NCBI GenBank assembly: GCA_943332615.1
Contig: CALQQB010000018.1
Span: 1 to 64,000, forward strand
DNA length: 64,000 nucleotides
Reading direction: 5' to 3'
DNA from: Phenylobacterium deserti
GTDB lineage: Bacteria > Pseudomonadota > Alphaproteobacteria > Caulobacterales > Caulobacteraceae
Notes under the pieces: model-generated
What the model saw: the letters and a program-made list of their open reading frames with translations, nothing else
What the model was told of the DNA's origin: nothing
Databases searched by the model: none
Translations under genes and position numbers: made by a program
Shown: positions 26,345-34,900 of the stretch, piece by piece
How the letters are laid out: each line of letters opens with the position of its first letter
How positions within the stretch are numbered: the first letter of the stretch is position 1

Positions 26345-28702
26345 ATGGGCGCCGTCATCACAGCTGTAGTGGTGGCGTTGAGCGGCGGCGGTCTCGCCGC
26401 GGCGGCGCCGGCGCGCATCCAGTTCCGCGTCCAGCCGAAGCCCTATGCCGAGGCGCTGCTCGATATCGCCCAGCAGGCCAATGTCACTCTGATCGGCGCG
26501 GCCGCCTGCGTCGGGACTTCGCGCACCGGCCTTGTCGCGGTCACGACCCTGGACGACGCCCTGGCCCAGGTGCTGGCTGGCGCCCCTTGCACCTGGAAGC
26601 TGATCGCCCCCGGGGCGGTGGTGGTCTTGCCGCAAGCCCCGAGCTCCGCCCCAGCACCCCCGGCCCCGCCGGTCACCGTGAGCGAGATGCTGGTTACCGC
26701 CACCAAGCGGGTCCGCAATGCCCGCGAACTGGCCGTGGCGGTCACGACGATCTCGCGCGGCGAGCTGAACGCCACGGGCGCCACCGACGCGGCCGAGGCG
26801 GCGGGTCAGCTGGCGGGGGTGCTGGCCACCAACCTCGGTCCCGGCCGCAACAAGCTCCTCCTGCGCGGCCTGTCAGACGGGGCCTATACCGGCCGCGCCC
26901 GCTCGATCGTCGCCACCTACCTCGACGATCTGCCGATCAACTACAACGCCCCCGACCCCGACCTGCGGCTGGTGGACGTGGAACGGGTGGAAGTGGCTCG
27001 TGGCCCGCAGGGCGCGCTCTATGGCGCGGGCTCCATCAGCGGCGTCTACCGGATCGTGACCCGCAAGCCGGACCTGCGGAGCTACTCCGTCGAGCTGCGC
27101 GCCGCCGGGGCCACCACCAAGGGCGGTGACGCCAGCCGGGCCGTCGAGGGCTATGTGAACGCCCCTGTCTGGGGCGATGTCGTGGGCGTACGGCTCTCGG
27201 CGTATGACGAGATCCAAGGCGGCTATCTCGACGCTGTGAACCAGGGCCGCAGCAACGTCGACCGCACCGTACGGCGCGGCGCGCGGCTGACGGTGCTGCT
27301 GCAGCCGACCGACGCCTGGTCCGTGGGGCTGACCGCGGCGGGCCAGCACCTGCGTTCTGACGACACACACTACACCTTCCCGGGTCTGGGTCGGAAACGG
27401 ATTGTCCGGATCGCCGAGCCGCACGTCAACGACATCGAGCTCGTTACTGCCACGCTCCGCAGGTCCTGGGGCTGGGGGGAGTTCACGTCCTCGTCCGGGG
27501 TCGTGCGCCATGACTATGGCAGCCTCTACGACGCCACCGACACCCAGCTGCTCTATACGAACTTCGCCCAGACCTCGGCCTATTCGGAGCGCGCTCAGAC
27601 CACGATGCTGGTGCAGGACATGGTCCTTACCTCTCGCGGCGCCGGTCCGGTCGAGTGGCTGGTGGGCCTCTACGGGTCCAACACACGGGTCCACACGCCT
27701 ACCGAGCTGCTGGCCCAGAACCCGAACCTGCCCAATGTGAGGGTCTATGGCGACGATCGGCGCGATCGTATCCGCGAGCTGGCCGGCTACGGTGAGGTCT
27801 CCTACACGTTCGCGCCGCGCTGGATGGTGGCGATCGGCGGTCGGGTGTTCAATGTCCACTCCCGCACGCGTTCCGACGTGGTGTCCGAGCGGTTTCCACC
27901 GCGCAGTCTCGACCGGGGCCGCGACTTCACGGGCGTCTCGCCGAAGATCTCCGTGCAGCGCGAGTTCCGCGGCGGCGACCTGGTCTATGCCGTCGTCTCC
28001 GAGGGCTACCGAGCGGGGGGGGTGAACTCCGGAGGCGCCTTGCCGCTGGCGCCTTCTCGCGAGGCGTTCGCGCCGGACCGGCTGATCAATTTCGAGCTGG
28101 GGTTGAAATTGCTGGCCCTGGACGACCGGCTGTCGGTGAATTCGGCCGCCTACTACGATATCTGGAAGGGCATCCAGACCGATCAGTTCCGGCCGTCCGG
28201 CATCCCCTACACCACCAACGTCGGAGACGCCCACATTCTGGGGGTGGAGACCGAGGTCACCTTCAACGCCGGGAACGGTCTCACGGCGCAGTTCAACGGT
28301 CGATTTTCCGAGGTCCGGACCAGCCACGTCAATGCGGACTTCACCTCCCGACTGGTGAACGGTCTGCCTGGGGCGCCGGCGATCTCGGCAGGCGCGATCC
28401 TCAGTTATGCGCGCCCGGTGTTCACCGACTGGACCCTGCGCCTGGTGGGCCAGGCCAACTACGTAGGTCGCTCGCGGGTGACCTTCGATTCGACCTTGCC
28501 GCATATGGGAGGCTACGCCCGTGCAAAGCTGTCGGCGGAACTGACCGGCAAGCACCTTGGCGTTCAGGCGTTCGTGCTGAACCCGCAGAACGACTTCAGC
28601 GACACCTTCGCTTTTGGCAATCCGTTCAATGCTGGACTGATCCGGCAGGTGACGCCGCAGCGCCCGCTGACCGTCGGCCTGACAATTTCAGCGGCGCTAT
28701 AA
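26345..28702 (+). CDS. TonB-dependent receptor with N-terminal STN signalling domain
   Basis: 785-residue outer-membrane transporter. A signal peptide (about 1-21) is followed by an STN domain (about 22-95: FRVQPKPYAEALLDIAQQANV, a secretin/TonB short N-terminal fold), a Pro-rich linker, the TonB-box/plug region (about 115-250, with the RGLSDG and VEVARGPQGALYG motifs) and the beta-barrel to the end. STN receptors signal through FecR-type proteins, and both partners are directly upstream. The ligand, probably a ferric chelate, is not identifiable. The last residue is Leu rather than the usual aromatic recognised by the BAM complex. Confidence 0.92.
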   Translation: MGAVITAVVVALSGGGLAAAAPARIQFRVQPKPYAEALLDIAQQANVTLIGAAACVGTSRTGLVAVTTLDDALAQVLAGAPCTWKLIAPGAVVVLPQAPSSAPAPPAPPVTVSEMLVTATKRVRNARELAVAVTTISRGELNATGATDAAEAAGQLAGVLATNLGPGRNKLLLRGLSDGAYTGRARSIVATYLDDLPINYNAPDPDLRLVDVERVEVARGPQGALYGAGSISGVYRIVTRKPDLRSYSVELRAAGATTKGGDASRAVEGYVNAPVWGDVVGVRLSAYDEIQGGYLDAVNQGRSNVDRTVRRGARLTVLLQPTDAWSVGLTAAGQHLRSDDTHYTFPGLGRKRIVRIAEPHVNDIELVTATLRRSWGWGEFTSSSGVVRHDYGSLYDATDTQLLYTNFAQTSAYSERAQTTMLVQDMVLTSRGAGPVEWLVGLYGSNTRVHTPTELLAQNPNLPNVRVYGDDRRDRIRELAGYGEVSYTFAPRWMVAIGGRVFNVHSRTRSDVVSERFPPRSLDRGRDFTGVSPKISVQREFRGGDLVYAVVSEGYRAGGVNSGGALPLAPSREAFAPDRLINFELGLKLLALDDRLSVNSAAYYDIWKGIQTDQFRPSGIPYTTNVGDAHILGVETEVTFNAGNGLTAQFNGRFSEVRTSHVNADFTSRLVNGLPGAPAISAGAILSYARPVFTDWTLRLVGQANYVGRSRVTFDSTLPHMGGYARAKLSAELTGKHLGVQAFVLNPQNDFSDTFAFGNPFNAGLIRQVTPQRPLTVGLTISAAL

Positions 28703-28954
28703 GTTTTTTCGCTCCGACCTAGGGGCGGTCGCCAACCGTGCCGTCTCCTCCGCGACCTTCGAGTTTCTGGAGAGCCTGGGGTCGATACAAATGCGCCGGT
28801 GACGCGGCGCTGACAGTCGAAAGTCGCGCGTGTTTCGAGCCCAAGATCGCGCGGCCCGTGGCTGAGCGCGGCCCTGACGAGGAGAGCGTCCGGGCCGCGC
28901 ACCTCGCGCTTGCGCCAAGCGCAAGAATGCGAATTGGCCCCACGCCCAGACAAT

Positions 28955-29082
28955 GATACTCTACGCTGTTGACTGCGGCCGGCCCGTGCCGCGTCAATGC
29001 GCGTCGGCTCTCCAGTCGCTGACACGATACCTACCGCCCCGGTCCGAGGACGTCACACCTCGGCCGGGGCTTCTTGGTCTTT
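28955..29082 (+). ncRNA. Candidate small RNA: promoter-like element, hairpin, terminator
   Basis: In the 522-bp gap between the receptor and the next hydratase there is no convincing coding region. It holds GATACT at 28955-28960 with TTGGCC 15 bases upstream (weak promoter), a hairpin with arms at 28969-28979 and 28988-28997 (TTGAC...GTCAA), and a strong terminator at 29037-29082. This would give a transcript of roughly 115 nt. Alternatively it is the end of a long 3' UTR of the receptor mRNA. Confidence 0.35.
29037..29082 (+). terminator. Strong rho-independent terminator
   Basis: The arms CCCCGG(T)CCGAGG (29037-29049) and CCTCGGCCGGGG (29058-29069) pair with a single bulged base around an eight-base loop, followed by CTTCTTGGTCTTT. 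It stands 335 bp after the TonB-receptor stop and 143 bp before the hydratase start. Confidence 0.75.
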
Positions 29083-29224
29083 AGGGCCTATCCTTCTGCT
29101 TCCTCAGGGTTCGCCTCTTGGTTTCTGGGCCAAGCCTCAGCCGCCTTTCGCCCCGCCATAAGTTCCCTATGCTGCGATGGAACGGGTCCACGCGACCCGC
29201 GAAAAGGGCAGGGGAAAAATCTAG

Positions 29225-30019
29225 ATGACCACACTCGTGACCACCGCCGACGCGGGGCATGTCCGCACGATCACGTTGAACCGCGCCGACAAGAAGAACG
29301 CGCTGAACCTCGAACTCGCCTGGGGCGTGATCGCTGCCGTCGAGGCCGCGGCGGAAGACGACAACGTATGGGTCGTGGCGCTCACCGGCAGCGGCGACTC
29401 GTTCTGCGCGGGCCTGGACCTGGGCGGATCCGAACCCTATTCGCCCTATTCTCCGCAGACGGCGATGCTGGACGACATCGGCTGGGTGGGCCAGTTCCTG
29501 CTGACCCTCCGCAAGCGCTGCGACAAGCCGGTGGTGGGCGGGATCAACGGCGTGGCTGTAGGCGCCGGCCTGGGCTTGGCCATGGCCTGCGACGTGCGCC
29601 TGATCAGCGCCAGCGCGCGGCTGATGGCCGGCTACACCCGCATCGGCGGCTCGCCCGACGCGGGGCTGACCGTCACACTGCCGCAGGTCATGGGCTATGA
29701 ACGAGCCATCCGCTTCATGATGGAGAACCGCACCCTGACGGGCGCGGAAGCCGTCGACTGGGGCATGGCCGGCGAGGCGGTCGATGATGCGGCCTTCGGC
29801 GCGCGCCTGGCGGCCTACTGCCAGCAGCTCTGCGAGTGGTCGCCGATCACGCTCCGCCTCCTGAAGCGCGGCATCGCCCGATCCTACGAGACTACCGACC
29901 TGGAGAGCCAACTTCGCTACGAGGTCTCCAACATCCGCAAGGCCTTCGGCAGCGAAGACGGCCAGGAGGCCCGCCGCGCCTTCCTGGAAAAGCGCAAGCC
30001 GGTTTTCCAGGGCCGCTAG
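29225..30019 (+). CDS. Enoyl-CoA hydratase/isomerase family protein
   Basis: 264-residue crotonase-fold enzyme. The oxyanion segments are DSFCAGLDLGGS near residue 60 and INGVAVGAGLGLAMACDVRL near 110. The position matching the catalytic glutamate of hydratases falls in GGSPDAGLTVTLP, where Asp is present, so a hydratase mechanism is not assured, and other crotonase activities are possible. It stands alone between a strong terminator and a convergent esterase gene. Confidence 0.88.
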   Translation: MTTLVTTADAGHVRTITLNRADKKNALNLELAWGVIAAVEAAAEDDNVWVVALTGSGDSFCAGLDLGGSEPYSPYSPQTAMLDDIGWVGQFLLTLRKRCDKPVVGGINGVAVGAGLGLAMACDVRLISASARLMAGYTRIGGSPDAGLTVTLPQVMGYERAIRFMMENRTLTGAEAVDWGMAGEAVDDAAFGARLAAYCQQLCEWSPITLRLLKRGIARSYETTDLESQLRYEVSNIRKAFGSEDGQEARRAFLEKRKPVFQGR

Positions 30020-30036
30020 GCCCGGCCGCCTCAGGT

Positions 30037-30690
30037 TCAGGCCAGAACCCGCGTGAGGAACTGGCCTCCGAGCCGCAGGCCCGCCTCGTCGATGCTGTGC
30101 TGCAGGCCGTGCGAAACGTGGCTGGTGACCTCAAAGCCCAGCGATCCGAGCGCCGCCTCAGCTTGGTGCATGGCGGCGAAAGGCACCACGGGGTCGGCGT
30201 CCCCGTGGACCAGCAGCACCGGCGGCCTGCCATGCGGCGCGGCGGCCAGGTCGTCCGGATCCGCCAGCATTCCGGAATAGCCGATGATCCCGGCCAACCG
30301 GGCGCGTCGCGGGCCGACGTGCAGGGCAACCATGGTTCCCTGGCTGAAGCCGGCCAGGGCGAGCCGGTCCTCGGTCAGGCCATGCGCCGCCAGCTGGGCG
30401 TCGATGTAGGCGTTGAGCGCGGGCGCGGCCTCGCGAACGCCGGCGGCCCGGGCCTCAGGACTGAAGCTCGTCAGGGGCCACCACTGCCGGCCACCCGGCG
30501 CGCCCGGACAGGGCTGTGGGGCGTTGGGCGATAGGAAAACGGTGTCGGGCAGCGCGTTCCGCCAGTAGGGGACGAGCCCGATGAGATCGTCTCCGTTCGA
30601 ACCATAGCCGTGCAGCAGGATCACCATCGATCGGGGCGCGGCGCCGGATGCGGCTGGAACGATCGGGCCGTGAAGTGTCGGGCTGTCCAT
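30037..30690 (-). CDS. Alpha/beta hydrolase, phospholipase/carboxylesterase family
   Basis: 217-residue serine hydrolase of the YpfH/AdmH-like carboxylesterase group: LLHGYGSNGDDL near residue 25, the nucleophile elbow GFSQG near 118, an Asp in HGDADPVVP near 165, and a His in VSHGLQH near 195. The start at 30690 (MDSPTLHGP) has AGGTGA five bases upstream; ATGs at 30696 and 30753 are alternatives. It converges on the hydratase with 17 bp between stops. Substrate unknown, likely a short acyl ester. Confidence 0.85.
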   Translation of the reverse strand: MDSPTLHGPIVPAASGAAPRSMVILLHGYGSNGDDLIGLVPYWRNALPDTVFLSPNAPQPCPGAPGGRQWWPLTSFSPEARAAGVREAAPALNAYIDAQLAAHGLTEDRLALAGFSQGTMVALHVGPRRARLAGIIGYSGMLADPDDLAAAPHGRPPVLLVHGDADPVVPFAAMHQAEAALGSLGFEVTSHVSHGLQHSIDEAGLRLGGQFLTRVLA

Positions 30691-30757
30691 CCGCATCACC
30701 TGCGGGACGGCTCCACCTCGGTCAAGAGTCACCCGCTTTTTGAGCCGTCGCACCGCC

Positions 30758-31666
30758 CTAGGGCTTCGCCGGCGCCTTGCGTGGAATAAACAGCTTGGCG
30801 CCCTTGCCGGTCATGTAGACGTCGGCGAAGTTCGCCTGATTGATGCCGAGGGCCAGGCGACCGCGGGAGTCGATATAGAACAGCTCCTTGCCGACCGGCA
30901 CGTCGCTGAACGTGCTGACCAGCGGGAAGGCGTACCGCTTGCCGTCGATCTCCACCGGCACGGCGTCGCCGCGGACATAGCCGAGCTCGGCGAACGTCTC
31001 CCCCGTGAGATTGAGGATCAGGTTGCCGTAGGAGCCGTCCGTTCCGATCGCCTCGGCCGAGGCGCCGGCGGCGTCGAGCCGCGCGGGCTTCAGGTCGAGC
31101 CGCACCAACCTGGCAACGTCCAGGGCCGGCCCCGCCAGCGTCCAGTCGTCGCCGCGCGCCAGTCGGGCCGCGGCGGGGGAAAAGATGTCGCGGCCATGGA
31201 AGGTGGACGAGCGCTTCTCGCCGATCATCCAGGCGGTATTGGTGATCTCGCGCGCGCCCGCTAGGCCGTCGCGATCCTGGATCAGGGTCAGCAGGCCGTT
31301 GTCGGGTAGCACGAAGAACTGGCCCCGCCGGGACTTAGCGATGATCGCCTTCCGCGTCGATCCGACCCCGGGATCGACCACCACCAGCAGGATCGCGTCG
31401 TTCGGCAGATAGGGCGAGGTGCCGGCCAGGAAGCGGGCCGCCTCGGCGATGTCGTAGGGCTCAACCGCGTGGGTGATGTCGAGGATTCTGACGTTCGGGG
31501 CGAGGCCATCCATCACCGCCTTGCAGATCGCCACCGCGTCGTCCTTCTGGTCGAAGTCGCTCATGAAGGCGATCATCTTCAGCGGCCGGCCGGCTGAGGC
31601 CGCGGGGGCGGACATCGCGCCGCTGAAGACCAGGGCGATGGCTAGCAGCAGGTAAAGTCTCTTCAT
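30758..31666 (-). CDS. Exported SAM hydroxide adenosyltransferase family protein (DUF62)
   Basis: 302-residue member of the fluorinase/chlorinase/SAM hydroxide adenosyltransferase family, which splits S-adenosylmethionine to adenosine and methionine using hydroxide. Family motifs: FMSDF near the start of the mature protein, VVVDPGVGS, LPDNGLLT, and STFHGRDIFSPAAA with the conserved His/Arg/Asp. Unusually it starts with a clear signal peptide (MKRLYLLLAIALVFSG..., likely cleaved after ASA), which would place it in the periplasm, away from cytosolic SAM. The ATG at 31666 is chosen because it begins the signal peptide. Confidence 0.87.
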   Translation of the reverse strand: MKRLYLLLAIALVFSGAMSAPAASAGRPLKMIAFMSDFDQKDDAVAICKAVMDGLAPNVRILDITHAVEPYDIAEAARFLAGTSPYLPNDAILLVVVDPGVGSTRKAIIAKSRRGQFFVLPDNGLLTLIQDRDGLAGAREITNTAWMIGEKRSSTFHGRDIFSPAAARLARGDDWTLAGPALDVARLVRLDLKPARLDAAGASAEAIGTDGSYGNLILNLTGETFAELGYVRGDAVPVEIDGKRYAFPLVSTFSDVPVGKELFYIDSRGRLALGINQANFADVYMTGKGAKLFIPRKAPAKP

Positions 31667-31713
31667 GGGCGGCCCCTTCCAGATGGTGCGGACCACTCAC
31701 CACGCGGCGCGAT

Positions 31714-31738
31714 CCGCCTCAAGTCACCGGTGAGGCGG
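31714..31738 (-). terminator. Hairpin downstream of the winged-helix gene
   Basis: Perfect 8-bp arms (CCGCCTCA/TGAGGCGG) around a nine-base loop, 20 bp after the stop of the minus-strand gene at 31758. There is no T run, so termination is only possible. Confidence 0.3.
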
Positions 31739-31757
31739 ACTCGACCGGTCAAGGCCG

Positions 31758-32099
31758 TCAGTCCGGCGTGACGCCGGTCGTGGCCAGATCTCGCACAAGT
31801 CGCCGGGCGTTTGCGGAGGCGGCGCCGTGCGTGTGCGCCGGACCCGCCAACAACGCCGAGGGGACAATCACGCCGCCGGACGCGCGGATACAGCTGCCCT
31901 CGCTGATCAGCGCATTGAGGTGGCGACGAGTGGTTTCGAGGGGAATTTTCAGCGACTTGGACAGCGCCAGCACGCTGATCGGTCTTCGTTCCGAGGTCAG
32001 CCGCGACATCGCGCGGGCCTGCTCCGAAGAAGGTGTCGGTGGGGTCGTTGTTTCACGAGAACCTGGAGTGGGTTCGTTCAACAGGGCGTCCTCGGACAA
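31758..32099 (-). CDS. Small winged-helix DNA-binding protein, possibly truncated
   Basis: 113 residues. A winged helix-turn-helix occupies about 38-85 (RPISVLALSKSLKIPLETTRRHLNALISEG), preceded by a Pro/Thr-rich tail. Related HTH segments that I recognise usually sit in longer proteins, so this may be an N-terminal fragment. The only starts are TTG at 32099, a second TTG shortly after and an ATG at 32009; none has a good ribosome-binding site. No target is inferred. Confidence 0.5.
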   Translation of the reverse strand: MSEDALLNEPTPGSRETTTPPTPSSEQARAMSRLTSERRPISVLALSKSLKIPLETTRRHLNALISEGSCIRASGGVIVPSALLAGPAHTHGAASANARRLVRDLATTGVTPD

Positions 32100-32170
32100 G
32101 AGTTAGGGGCGTTCCGCTTGAGGCACCCCACGACCATGCATCCAGCCGCTAAGCTACTTCGCAATGAGGC

Positions 32171-33559
32171 TCAGTAGCCTGGCGGCCTTTTGAAGCCGCC
32201 GAAGGTGCGTTCGAGCAGGCCGGCGAAGGCGATGGTGGTGCGGTCTTCCAGGTAGGGCCCCATGATCTGCACGCCGATGGGGAGGCCGCCTTTGGTCTGG
32301 CCGATCGGAGCGACGGTGGAGGGCAGGTTGGGCAACAGGGCCACGCCGGGCCAGGCCAGTTGGCCGAAGTAGGGTGTGGCCTCGCCGTTGATTTGCAGGG
32401 TGCGGGCGTTCGTGTCCGGGTTGTCGTCGTGCGGGAAGGCGACGGAGCCCAAGGTCGGCATCACCACCACGTCGAAGGCCTCGAAGAACTCGTCCCACCG
32501 TCGCCTGAACGCCACCTGGGCATCCAGCAGGTTCATCCATTGATGGGCGTTGATGACCTCCGCCCCCGGGGCGCCGCGCGACATGGCCGGCCCTAGAAGG
32601 CCCATATAGACCCCGTGCTGGGCCGCCAGGTCGGGCAGCCGGTCGCTGGACCGCGCCACCTGGGCGCAGAGGCCGTCGAGCTGCGTCGCCAGGGCATCGA
32701 GCGCGCCGCGGATTTCGCTGTCGGTGGTCGCCGCGGGATGCTGGTCGAGCACCAGGACGCGGTAGTTGGCCAGGTCGGTGTGGCGCGGCCGGGCAAGGTC
32801 CAACCGGTAGCCCTTGGCCTCATCCGGCTCGGGGCCGGCGATGACCCCCAGGGCGAGATCCAGGTCGGCGGCGCTGCGGGCCATGGGGCCAACCACGCCC
32901 AGCACGATGGGCCCGCCGTCCAGGCCGGGCGGCGAATGGCCCCGCAGCGGGACCAGGCCATAGCTCGGCTTGTGGCCGAAAATTCCGCAGAAAGCGGCCG
33001 GCACCCGGATCGATCCGCCGATATCGGAGCCCAGCTCCAGCGGCGACATCCCGGCCGCCACGGCTGCAGCCGCGCCGCCGGACGAGCCACCGGGCGAGCG
33101 GTCGAGGCTCCAGGGATTGCGGGTGCGGCCATAGATCGGGTTGTTGCTCTGCCAGTCCGCGAGGAACGGCGGCACGTTGGTCTTGCCCAGGATGATCGCG
33201 CCGGCGGCCCTCAGCCGGGCCACGGCCACGGCATCGGTCTCAGCCGTCCAGCCGGCGAACGCCGGGCTGCCCCACGTGGTGGGCAGGCCCGCGACGTTGT
33301 TGCTCTCCTTGACGGTCATCGGCAGGCCCAGCAGCGGGCCGCGCTCGCCGCGCGCCAGGGCCGTATCGGCCGCCTTGGCGGCGGTGCGCGCCCGGTCGAA
33401 GTCGCGCACCACCACGGCGTTGATCGCCACGTCACGGGTCTCGATGCGGGCAATGGCCGCATCCGTGAGTTCCAACGCGCTCACCTGGCGCTGGGCCAGG
33501 GCGCGAACCAACTCGCCCGCGGTTTGATCCTGCAGGTCGCGGCTCAAGGTTTCTGACAT
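32171..33559 (-). CDS. Amidase, amidase-signature family
   Basis: 462-residue amidohydrolase. The Ser-cisSer-Lys triad is visible: Lys in [10 protein letters not shown] near residue 84, the cis-Ser in [13 protein letters not shown] near 160, and the nucleophile Ser in [12 protein letters not shown] near 183. GatA activity is unlikely because gatB/gatC are not adjacent. Substrates could be aryl or aliphatic amides or nylon-type oligomers. It is on the same strand as rsfS but separated by 155 bp containing a hairpin. Confidence 0.92.
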   Translation of the reverse strand: MSETLSRDLQDQTAGELVRALAQRQVSALELTDAAIARIETRDVAINAVVVRDFDRARTAAKAADTALARGERGPLLGLPMTVKESNNVAGLPTTWGSPAFAGWTAETDAVAVARLRAAGAIILGKTNVPPFLADWQSNNPIYGRTRNPWSLDRSPGGSSGGAAAAVAAGMSPLELGSDIGGSIRVPAAFCGIFGHKPSYGLVPLRGHSPPGLDGGPIVLGVVGPMARSAADLDLALGVIAGPEPDEAKGYRLDLARPRHTDLANYRVLVLDQHPAATTDSEIRGALDALATQLDGLCAQVARSSDRLPDLAAQHGVYMGLLGPAMSRGAPGAEVINAHQWMNLLDAQVAFRRRWDEFFEAFDVVVMPTLGSVAFPHDDNPDTNARTLQINGEATPYFGQLAWPGVALLPNLPSTVAPIGQTKGGLPIGVQIMGPYLEDRTTIAFAGLLERTFGGFKRPPGY

Positions 33560-33619
33560 GGCGTCCCTCCGTCCGGTGAACCGTGATCACCCGCCTGGAG
33601 GATGTCCAGCCGCGATCGA

Positions 33620-33640
33620 CGCCCCCAGACTACGGGGGCG
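33620..33640 (-). terminator. Hairpin after rsfS
   Basis: CGCCCCC/GGGGGCG arms with a seven-base loop lie 75 bp past the rsfS stop in the reading direction of the large minus-strand block. There is no T run on that strand. It is a plausible end of the rplU-to-rsfS block. Confidence 0.4.
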
Positions 33641-33714
33641 CCGGGCGACGGCTTTATCGGTGTTGCTAGGCCACTCGTCGCCGAAATTGGTTCAGGCTCA
33701 GCGCGTCGAACGCC

Positions 33715-34134
33715 CTAGGCGGTGGCCTGACGGTGGCCGCCGGTCTCGACGGACCAGATCTTCTCGATGTTGTAGAAGGAGCGGACCTCGGGCCGGAACA
33801 GGTGGACGATCACGTCCCCGGCGTCGATCAGCACCCAGTCGGCGCTGGGCATGCCTTCCACGCGGCAGCGGCCGTAGCCGGCGTCCTTCAGGGCGCGCAA
33901 CAGGTGGTCGGCCATGGCGCCGACATGCCGCTGCGAACGTCCGGAGGCCACGATCAGGCCATCGGCGACGGGAGACTTGCCTTTGAGGTCGATGAAGACG
34001 ACGTCCTGGGCCTTGTCATCATCCAGCCGGCCAAGGATCAAGGCCTCGATGGTGGTGATACGGGCCGGGTCAATAAGCGAAGCGACGGCGTCAGCCGGGG
34101 CTCCATGCGCGAGTGGCGCAGATTCAGCGTTCAG
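33715..34134 (-). CDS. rsfS: Ribosome silencing factor
   Basis: 139 residues if CTG at 34134 is used. The RsfS/Iojap domain spans LILGRLDDDKAQDVVFIDLKG through GDVIVHLFRPEVRSFYNIEKIW. It binds uL14 on the 50S subunit and blocks subunit joining in starvation. No ATG or GTG exists in the upstream part of the frame; an AAGGAG at 34142-34147 sits exactly seven bases before the CTG, and the sequence between (DPARITTIEAL) resembles the first helix of the family. The alternative TTG at 34041 would cut that helix. It follows nadD, the usual neighbour. Confidence 0.88.
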   Translation of the reverse strand: MNAESAPLAHGAPADAVASLIDPARITTIEALILGRLDDDKAQDVVFIDLKGKSPVADGLIVASGRSQRHVGAMADHLLRALKDAGYGRCRVEGMPSADWVLIDAGDVIVHLFRPEVRSFYNIEKIWSVETGGHRQATA

Positions 34135-34230
34135 CGGGTGGCTCCTTCGGTGTCCTCGCTAGACAGGGCATATCACAAACCAGGGTCCCGGTCAGCCGCT
34201 GTCGCAAAACAGTCGGCCGGCGGCTTCAGG

Positions 34231-34893
34231 TCAGGGTCCGGGGCGCTGCGGGCAACGCGCGCGCAGCGCCGTCGAGGACTGGAAATTGAAGCGGCCGAAC
34301 AGGAATACCCAGGTTGGCGGGGTGGTCCGCGCCAGGCGTTTTGCGGCCTGCGACGGACGGCGCGCATGGGCGAAGCGGCGCGCGGCGGGGGAGAAACGGC
34401 TCTTCAGCGAGATCCACGGCCGCGAGACCACGGCCACCGGCGTCTCGCGCATGATCTCCACCCAACCCTTCCAGCGGTGAAAGCTGGCCAGGCTGTCGGC
34501 GCCCATGATCCAGACGAACTTCACGCCGGGAAAGCGGGCCTTCAGCGCGCGGATGGTGTCGACGGTGTAGACTGAGCCCAGCTGGGTCTCGGCGGCGGAG
34601 ACGATCATGCCCCGGCTGCGGACCAAGGCCCGGACGCCGGCGATCCGATCTTCCAGTCTGGCCGTTTCGTGGCGGTCCTTCAGCGGGTTCTGGGGTGAGA
34701 CTAGCCAGATCACCCGGTCCAGGCCCAGGCGACGCTTGGCGGTCTCGGCCACATGCAAGTGGCCGTCGTGGACGGGGTTGAAGGAGCCGCCGTAGAGCCC
34801 GACCTTCATGCCGCGGCTCAGCGTGAATCCCAGGCGAAGCGCCTTGGGCCGGCCACCGACGGGCGCGCGGGGCGCCGGACCTGCCACCCACAT
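34231..34893 (-). CDS. nadD: Nicotinate-nucleotide adenylyltransferase
   Basis: 220-residue NaMN adenylyltransferase for NAD synthesis. The nucleotidyltransferase motif GGSFNPVHDGHLHV is near residue 34, and the C-terminal SSTALRA resembles the ISSTxIR motif. ATG at 34893 is seven bases after the proA stop and keeps the leading RLGFTLSRGMKVGLYGG, typical of alphaproteobacterial NadD; the ATG at 34809 is the alternative, giving 192 residues. It is part of the obg-proB-proA-nadD-rsfS block. Confidence 0.9.
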   Translation of the reverse strand: MWVAGPAPRAPVGGRPKALRLGFTLSRGMKVGLYGGSFNPVHDGHLHVAETAKRRLGLDRVIWLVSPQNPLKDRHETARLEDRIAGVRALVRSRGMIVSAAETQLGSVYTVDTIRALKARFPGVKFVWIMGADSLASFHRWKGWVEIMRETPVAVVSRPWISLKSRFSPAARRFAHARRPSQAAKRLARTTPPTWVFLFGRFNFQSSTALRARCPQRPGP

Positions 34894-34900
34894 CGAGGCG

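Noticed and set aside
28738..28956. 72-residue ORF between TonB receptor and hydratase
   Set aside because: No ribosome-binding site, no recognisable sequence, and overlaps structured non-coding features.
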